This document shows positions 59,294 through 64,000 of a DNA stretch of 64,000 nt, in pieces. The DNA comes from a bacterium UBA4637 (GTDB lineage: Bacteria > Bacteroidota > Bacteroidia > Bacteroidales > Bacteroidaceae): positions 17,257 to 81,256 of the forward strand of contig DHMR01000070.1 of NCBI GenBank assembly GCA_002405875.1. Reading direction: 5' to 3'. Numbering within the stretch: the first letter of the stretch is position 1; every line of letters starts with the position of its first letter. The notes beneath the pieces were generated by a model. It worked only from the letters and a program-made list of their open reading frames with translations. It was not told where the DNA came from and searched no databases. The translations under genes were made by a program, and so were the position numbers.

Positions 59294-61237
59294 TTAATAT
59301 TGATACTTTTCGAGTAATTCAAGTGCACGCAAAATCTCTGCGACATTCATCGCAAAAGAGGTAGCTCCTCGTCCACTGAACGGTGGATTTCCATCAAACA
59401 ATTCACTGATTGTACCTAGGCAATGGTATGACATCTCATCTTCGTAACCTACCATCTGACGCTCAATAAAGCTCAGACGAGTGCGACGATAAAGTTTCAA
59501 GCTTGCCTCCATGTAGAAGCCACCGAGCCATGGCCATGCCGTGCCTTGATGGTAAGCATAGTCGCGCTGTGTCTGCGGTCCGACATAGACTGGATTGTAA
59601 CCACCACTCTTCGGTGAAAGCGAGCGCAATCCCTTAGGAGTCAAGAGTTCACGGGTACAAATATCGAGTACTTTCTTCTTCTGGTCTTGCGAAAGAGGAG
59701 AATAGTCGAAAGCAACAGGGAAGATCATATTAGGACGCACACTCCAGTCAATCATATTGCCGTCCACATAGTCGTAGAGATAACCATACTCGTTGAGGAA
59801 TGTATCGAGGAAAGACTGCTTGGTTTTCTCGGCGAGTTCCAAGAGATGCTGCTGATAGTCAGCCTTGCCATCGATTTCCGCCAAGGCAGCACCAAAGCAG
59901 AGAGCATTGTACCAAAGGGCATTAAACTCGACGATGTATCCACTGCGAGGTACCACAGGACGGCCATTGGCTGTAGAATTCATCCAAGTTACCGCCTTCT
60001 CCTTGCCGTCCGTATAGAGGAGTCCGTTAGGATGCAATTCTAGGTTCGGATGATGGTTGCCTTCAATGAATTGCAATACATTGCGGATAAATTTGCCATA
60101 CTTCTTCAAGCATTCTTCCTTGCTCGTTTCCTTGGCATATTGCTGGAGAGCCCAGATAGCCCACAGAGGCACATCAGGTTGTTCTATTTCCGTGATATGC
60201 ACAGAGACGGGTTTGCCTTCCATAAACTCATAGTAGCCCTTCATGGCTGTCTTCATCACAAGTTCGAAGTAATCATCTTCCTCGATGGAGAGTGTCAAGC
60301 CAGGCAAAGAGATGAAGGTGTCACGAGCGCGGCACTTAAACCAAGGATAACCTGCCAAGATGTAGCGGTCATCATTTTTCTCACGACGATGGAATTGGTG
60401 GGCCGCATTGACCAAACAATGGAAGAAATTGTCACGAGGAGCACGCTCATCCACTTCCTTGTCGAAAAGTTTCTTCAAGGTGCTGGTTTTAATCTCGGAA
60501 GTAGAACCCGAGAACACGATGCTCTCACCCTTCTTGATGTCCATCTCGAAATAACCAGGCACATAGAGATCCTCATTGGAAGCATAGCCACGCTCCTGCT
60601 CCTTCGGATACTCCACGCCACGATACCAGTCGGGATTGAAAATAAACTCATTCTTCTTGGAGAACTGCATGTAGAGGTCAGGATAACCAGCATACATACA
60701 AGTCTTGATACCGTTGTCTACCTGAGAATACTCACGGGAAGCCGTGCTGTTCTCATGGGTAAACTGGCGAACGCTTCGGAATGCCAAGAATGGACGGAAG
60801 CGAAGCTTAGTTGCCGAATGGCAGTCGACCAGCGTATATCGAATCAGAATACGATCCTCATAATGCTGGAACACCACCTCTTTTTTCAAAATAACACCAC
60901 CTATGCGGTAAAGTGTCGTTGGCACCTTATCACAATCAAACTCACGAATGTACTTATGGCCCATTGGACTGTAGTTGTTGCCTTGGTACTTGTGCAAGCC
61001 GAGATTGAATTCAGCGCCATGCTGAACAACTGTAGGGTCGAGTGAGCTCAGCAATACATGGTTCTCGTCGTCCAACTCGGGAACGGGAACAACCAGCAAG
61101 CCGTGATACTTTCGAGTATTACAGTCTACAATCGTAGAGCACGAATAAGCACCCGAACGGTTGGTTCTAAGCAACTCCTTCGGTAATGACTCCTGTAGGT
61201 TGGTCATCAGGGCCTTTTCGAATTTTAGATAACTCAT
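59294..61237 (-). CDS. Glycogen debranching enzyme (amylo-alpha-1,6-glucosidase, GH133 type)
   Basis: A 647-residue protein. N-terminal glucanotransferase-like beta domain (about 1-260: NRSGAYSCSTIVDCNTRKYHGLLV, MGHKYIREFDCDKVPTTLYRIGG, VVFQHYEDRILIRY). C-terminal alpha/alpha barrel has AGYPWFKCRARDTFISLPGLTL (about 310-331, Asp as general acid), WMNSTANGRPVVPRSGYIVEFNALWYNAL (about 420-448) and YAYHQGTAWPWLGGFYMEA (about 565-583). First gene of the glycogen operon with GT and GH57. It removes alpha-1,6 branches during glycogen turnover. Confidence 0.93.
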   Translation of the reverse strand: MSYLKFEKALMTNLQESLPKELLRTNRSGAYSCSTIVDCNTRKYHGLLVVPVPELDDENHVLLSSLDPTVVQHGAEFNLGLHKYQGNNYSPMGHKYIREFDCDKVPTTLYRIGGVILKKEVVFQHYEDRILIRYTLVDCHSATKLRFRPFLAFRSVRQFTHENSTASREYSQVDNGIKTCMYAGYPDLYMQFSKKNEFIFNPDWYRGVEYPKEQERGYASNEDLYVPGYFEMDIKKGESIVFSGSTSEIKTSTLKKLFDKEVDERAPRDNFFHCLVNAAHQFHRREKNDDRYILAGYPWFKCRARDTFISLPGLTLSIEEDDYFELVMKTAMKGYYEFMEGKPVSVHITEIEQPDVPLWAIWALQQYAKETSKEECLKKYGKFIRNVLQFIEGNHHPNLELHPNGLLYTDGKEKAVTWMNSTANGRPVVPRSGYIVEFNALWYNALCFGAALAEIDGKADYQQHLLELAEKTKQSFLDTFLNEYGYLYDYVDGNMIDWSVRPNMIFPVAFDYSPLSQDQKKKVLDICTRELLTPKGLRSLSPKSGGYNPVYVGPQTQRDYAYHQGTAWPWLGGFYMEASLKLYRRTRLSFIERQMVGYEDEMSYHCLGTISELFDGNPPFSGRGATSFAMNVAEILRALELLEKYQY

Positions 61238-61286
61238 AGATCTATATTAAGGTTTTTAATTCTTGTTGACTCTTATTATATGCTTT

Positions 61287-61317
61287 CAAAGGTAAGGAAA
61301 AAAAGTGATACCACAAA
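61287..61317 (-). promoter_or_regulatory. Promoter of the glycogen operon
   Basis: On the minus strand: TTTG (61314-61317), 19 bp, TACCTTTG (61287-61294), 50 bp before the debranching enzyme start. Confidence 0.8.
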
Positions 61318-61409
61318 GCTTTTGGGCTTACATTTTTGAAAAAAAGATACATTTTATGTTTTATAACACTTTTTGGGGCAAATTATTTAATTATTTGGAA
61401 TTATTTCCG

Positions 61410-61417
61410 TACTTTTG
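61410..61417 (+). promoter_or_regulatory. -7 element of the second Crp/Fnr gene
   Basis: TACTTTTG, 57 bp before the start; the nearest TTTG is only 12 bp upstream. Confidence 0.5.
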
Positions 61418-61473
61418 CAAACAGATTTCTGCACATAGCAGAAAGACAAGGTAAACAAGAATGGTTAGGATAA

Positions 61474-62178
61474 ATGGCAACAGCAAACAATTTCTCTAAG
61501 AAAAAAGTCGCACAAAATATCAGCAATTTGTGGGGCGGACTGACTCCGGAGCAGCAAGATTTGCTTTTGGAGCATCTGGACATCCATAAGTATAAGAAGA
61601 ACGAAGTCATCTACAGAAACCTGGAAACACCGACGCACATACTGTGTCTGTTATCAGGCAAAGTAAAAATCTACAAGGAAGGCATCGCAGGTAAAAACCA
61701 AATCATTCGCGCCATCAAGGCCAATGAGTTCTTCGCCTACCGAGCTTATTTCGCAAGCGAATCATACCGCACTGCTGCCATGGCCATCGAAAACTGTCAG
61801 GTCGCCTCCCTTCCCATCGGCATCCTCGTCAAGCTCATGGAGCAGAACTTCAACATTAGTCTCTACTTCATTAAATATTTATGTTTCGAGATAGGCAAGT
61901 CGGATGACCGCACCGTCAACCTAACACAAAAGCACGTGAGAGCCCGAATCGCCGAGGCACTTCTTTTCCTCAAAGACTCTTACGGACTGGAGGAAGACGG
62001 GCACACGCTCAACATCAGCCTTAGTCGTGAAGACCTGGCCAACCTATCCAATATGACGACTAGCAATGCTATCCGCACCTTGTCTGGGTTCGCTAATGAG
62101 AAATTGGTGGAACTAAATGGAAAAAAAATTAAGATTGTCAATGAAGAGCAACTCCAAAAAATTTCTAAAATGGGATAA
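61474..62178 (+). CDS. Crp/Fnr family transcriptional regulator
   Basis: A 234-residue regulator: beta-roll sensor (about 25-135: YKKNEVIYRNLETPTHILCLLSGKVKIYKEG, FFAYRAYFASESYRTAAMAIENC) and winged helix (about 155-234: RARIAEALLFLKDSYG, ISLSREDLANLSNMTTSNAIRTLSGFANEKLVEL). No FNR-type cysteine cluster. Divergent from the glycogen operon with about 236 bp between the two start codons, so it might control it, but no site has been identified. Confidence 0.88.
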   Translation: MATANNFSKKKVAQNISNLWGGLTPEQQDLLLEHLDIHKYKKNEVIYRNLETPTHILCLLSGKVKIYKEGIAGKNQIIRAIKANEFFAYRAYFASESYRTAAMAIENCQVASLPIGILVKLMEQNFNISLYFIKYLCFEIGKSDDRTVNLTQKHVRARIAEALLFLKDSYGLEEDGHTLNISLSREDLANLSNMTTSNAIRTLSGFANEKLVELNGKKIKIVNEEQLQKISKMG

Positions 62179-62250
62179 AGGTTGCCAGAAACCAGTTTCA
62201 TCAAGACGAGACAAAGGGGACAAACTTGACCATGCACAAGAAGAGGTATG

Positions 62251-62295
62251 AAAAAGCCCCATTCCTTACAACTCATAGAAGAAATAGGGCTTTTT
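62251..62295. terminator. Bidirectional terminator
   Basis: AAAAAGCCC pairs with GGGCTTTTT; A and T tracts on both sides allow use from either strand (Crp/Fnr gene and the lipid-kinase gene). Confidence 0.8.
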
Positions 62296-62321
62296 ATGAT
62301 TGAATCTATCTTATTCAGGAA

Positions 62322-63254
62322 TCAATCCGGAATCAAGAAGTTGATAACTTCTTGCTCTACGGTAATTCGATAGGGTCCTATTGGAGTATTCATGAGACGG
62401 CCATCGATGCCTATCAAGGCATGAGGAGCTTCCTGAACTTCCACCTCCCTCGTGCGATAAGGATGTACGCTCTTGTGGTTAAGAAACTTTCCCTTCACAA
62501 ACAAGTAAATACCTTCAAAAAGCTGGGTCATCTCGGGATGATAAACTACCGACACATCAAGCAACCCATTATAAGGAACAGCATTCGGTGTCTGACCATA
62601 TCCCGAAGCATTGCCAATACACATCGTCATTACCTTTCGCTTGATGACATCTGAATTAATCTTGACATTCATCTTGTAATCCAAACGCTGGAAGATCATC
62701 AATACAAATGAAAATAAGAACGAAAGTGTACGTGAGCCAAAGAAATGATGAGTTTGACGACGCAAGTTCATGATGGAAGCAATCAAACCAACATTGATGC
62801 AATTCAAAAAGAAACGATGGCACTTCTCCCCCTTCTTATTGGTATAACGGATACAACCCAAATCTATCTTTCTGACACGACGACCAAGCAACCACTGGAC
62901 GGTTTGCTCGTAATTACTATCGTCAAAGCCCCAGAAATGAGCGAAATCATTCATCAATCCATTTGGAATGACACCCAAAGCCAACTCATCACGAACAGAC
63001 TTGTCAACCTGCATCATGCAATTGACCGCATCGTTCAAGGCAGAGTCACCACCCACAATGACTATCGTCTTGTAGCCGTTGTTGATAAACATCTTGACAA
63101 GTCTCTCGACACTCTTTTGATTCTCGCTCTGCACGAAATCATAGTCAACATGATGTTGTCGCAAGACCTTCTCAATCTTGGTCCAGCGCTTATCGCTTCT
63201 CCATCCTCCTCTCGGACAATAAAGCAAGCCCCACTTATTCTCCTTCATTTCCAC
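62322..63254 (-). CDS. Diacylglycerol/sphingolipid kinase-like protein
   Basis: A 310-residue protein with the diacylglycerol kinase catalytic fold: VIVGGDSALNDAVN (about 80-93) in place of the usual GGDGT(I/L)NEV, and IPNGLMNDFAHFWGF (about 115-129) for the GTxNDFAR block. A C-terminal beta part follows (AVPYNGLLDVSVVY, IGIDGRLMNTPIGPYRI). The GGDS-A-xND variant differs from the canonical GGDGT, so substrate or activity may be altered. Members phosphorylate lipids such as diacylglycerol or sphingosine, and Bacteroidales make sphingolipids, but substrate is not readable. 52 bp after miaA. Confidence 0.85.
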   Translation of the reverse strand: MEMKENKWGLLYCPRGGWRSDKRWTKIEKVLRQHHVDYDFVQSENQKSVERLVKMFINNGYKTIVIVGGDSALNDAVNCMMQVDKSVRDELALGVIPNGLMNDFAHFWGFDDSNYEQTVQWLLGRRVRKIDLGCIRYTNKKGEKCHRFFLNCINVGLIASIMNLRRQTHHFFGSRTLSFLFSFVLMIFQRLDYKMNVKINSDVIKRKVMTMCIGNASGYGQTPNAVPYNGLLDVSVVYHPEMTQLFEGIYLFVKGKFLNHKSVHPYRTREVEVQEAPHALIGIDGRLMNTPIGPYRITVEQEVINFLIPD

Positions 63255-63306
63255 GGCGTTATATTTTAAATTAATGAATCCTAAAGTTCAAACACCCCAA
63301 AAAGTT

Positions 63307-64000
63307 TTAAGCTTTCATCAGCTTCAAAACTTGTTCTACTTTTTGCTCCATCGGTTGCAAGGCATCTATCCATTGAATGGTAAAGCCTCGTCGCTCCATG
63401 CCTCGGAACCAAGTCATCTGTCGCTTGGCAAACTGATGGATGGCTATCTCCAAGCCTCGGAACATCTCATCGTAGGTGGTCTTACCTATCACATATTCGG
63501 TGATAAACTTATATTCCAACCCATAATAGATGAGATTTTCTGCAGGTATTCCCCTATCGAGCAAGCCCTTGATTTCATCGACCATCCCCTCCTTAAGACG
63601 TTGCTTCAATCTGTGCGTAATCTTCTCTCGGCGAGCATCTCGGTCGATACTCACACCGATGATAAGCGAATCGACGGCAGGAAGTTCACGTTCGGGCATC
63701 GGATGTTCGAGGTTATAAGTCTCTATCTCGATGGCACGGATGGCTCGCTGTGTCGTATCCACATCTGTGCGATTGTGCATATTGGAGCCTGTCTTTGCCT
63801 TCAAGTCCTTGAGCATCTCGGTGAGTTCCTCCAATGTTTTATCGGCAAGTCGGTCTCTAAGTTCCTGGTTCTGAGGAACAGGAGATAGATGATAGCCCTT
63901 GAGCACCGACTCAATGTACAATCCTGTTCCCCCACAGAGGATAGGCAACACGCCCCTATTCTGGATGTCGAGGTAAGCATCGTAAAAGTCTTGCTGGTAT
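63307..64000 (-). CDS. miaA: tRNA dimethylallyltransferase, 5' end outside window
   Basis: Only the C-terminal 230 or so residues are present; the frame is open to the last base, and the P-loop lies beyond the edge. Visible text: QQDFYDAYLDIQNRGVLPILCGGTGLYI with the family GGTGLY motif, NRTDVDTTQRAIRAIEI, DSLIIGVSIDRDARREKI, GLEYKFITEYVIGKTTYDEMF and FAKRQMTWFRGM. It adds an isopentenyl group to A37 of tRNAs reading UNN codons. The lipid-kinase gene follows on the same strand. Confidence 0.95.
   Translation of the reverse strand, partial: YQQDFYDAYLDIQNRGVLPILCGGTGLYIESVLKGYHLSPVPQNQELRDRLADKTLEELTEMLKDLKAKTGSNMHNRTDVDTTQRAIRAIEIETYNLEHPMPERELPAVDSLIIGVSIDRDARREKITHRLKQRLKEGMVDEIKGLLDRGIPAENLIYYGLEYKFITEYVIGKTTYDEMFRGLEIAIHQFAKRQMTWFRGMERRGFTIQWIDALQPMEQKVEQVLKLMKA

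Noticed and set aside
58129..61045. Two long plus-strand frames across the glycogen genes
   Set aside because: Antisense to the GT and the debranching enzyme, both with strong family motifs.
1..64000. Integrative element, prophage or insertion sequence
   Set aside because: No integrase, transposase, relaxase or phage structural genes were found, and no tRNA-flanking direct repeat was seen at tRNA-Thr.

Overview
The window looks like a chromosomal segment from a Bacteroidales bacterium of the Prevotella/Segatella type. The signs are: promoters of the form TTTG-(19-20 bp)-TAnnTTTG, two SusC/SusD pairs, an SRP RNA and tRNA-Thr of the Bacteroidales kind, a DUF4199/GT2/ApbE cluster, and secreted proteins that end in a YNLAGQxV...YKGxVxKxGKKY-like tail. 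No phage, insertion sequence, CRISPR array or rRNA operon is visible.

Layout. 1-2.2 kb: the end of a large secreted protein, a 70-residue peptide gene of unknown role, and a small toxin-antitoxin pair whose PIN toxin seems shortened. 2.2-5.2 kb: mutS2, then SRP RNA and tRNA-Thr back to back. 5.4-9.9 kb: a cell-envelope cluster (DUF4199, GT2, a lipoprotein, a beta-barrel-like protein, ApbE) and a Crp/Fnr regulator. 10-15 kb: M3 peptidase, dCMP deaminase, S41 protease and 5-formyl-THF cyclo-ligase, facing recF and a DciA-like gene. 16.5-20.2 kb: TPR protein, ribH, a small conserved gene, a lipoprotein and nagB. 20.3-27.4 kb: a complete seven-gene trp operon on the minus strand in the order trpD-C-F-A-B-E-G. 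Its leader encodes a 20-residue peptide with three consecutive Trp codons, followed by an intrinsic terminator, which is a classical attenuator layout. 27.6-29.0 kb: a 42-residue gene, rpe and an ECF-like sigma factor.

29.4-56.3 kb is a large pectin-utilisation region: a GH28-GH105 fusion, two secreted proteins of unknown function flanking an AAA/PD-(D/E)XK gene, a CE8 pectin methylesterase, a susC-susD-DUF5123 operon, a GH28 enzyme, and a second susC-susD-DUF5123 operon. Four copies of a near-palindrome (consensus GCAAACGTTTACG) lie 51.5-52.5 bp upstream of the -7 boxes of five promoters here. One copy sits midway between two divergent promoters. Four of these five promoters lack a good -33 element and the fifth has at best a poorly placed TTG, which points to one activator controlling a pectin regulon. 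No such regulator is encoded in the window.

56.5-61.3 kb: a glycogen operon on the minus strand (debranching enzyme, glycogen-synthase-like GT, GH57) with its own promoter. 61.4-64 kb: a second Crp/Fnr regulator, a lipid-kinase-like gene, and miaA, which runs off the window edge.

The two results I rate highest are the trp attenuator and the fixed-distance operator of the pectin regulon. Both were read directly from the sequence; neither has been tested by search or folding.
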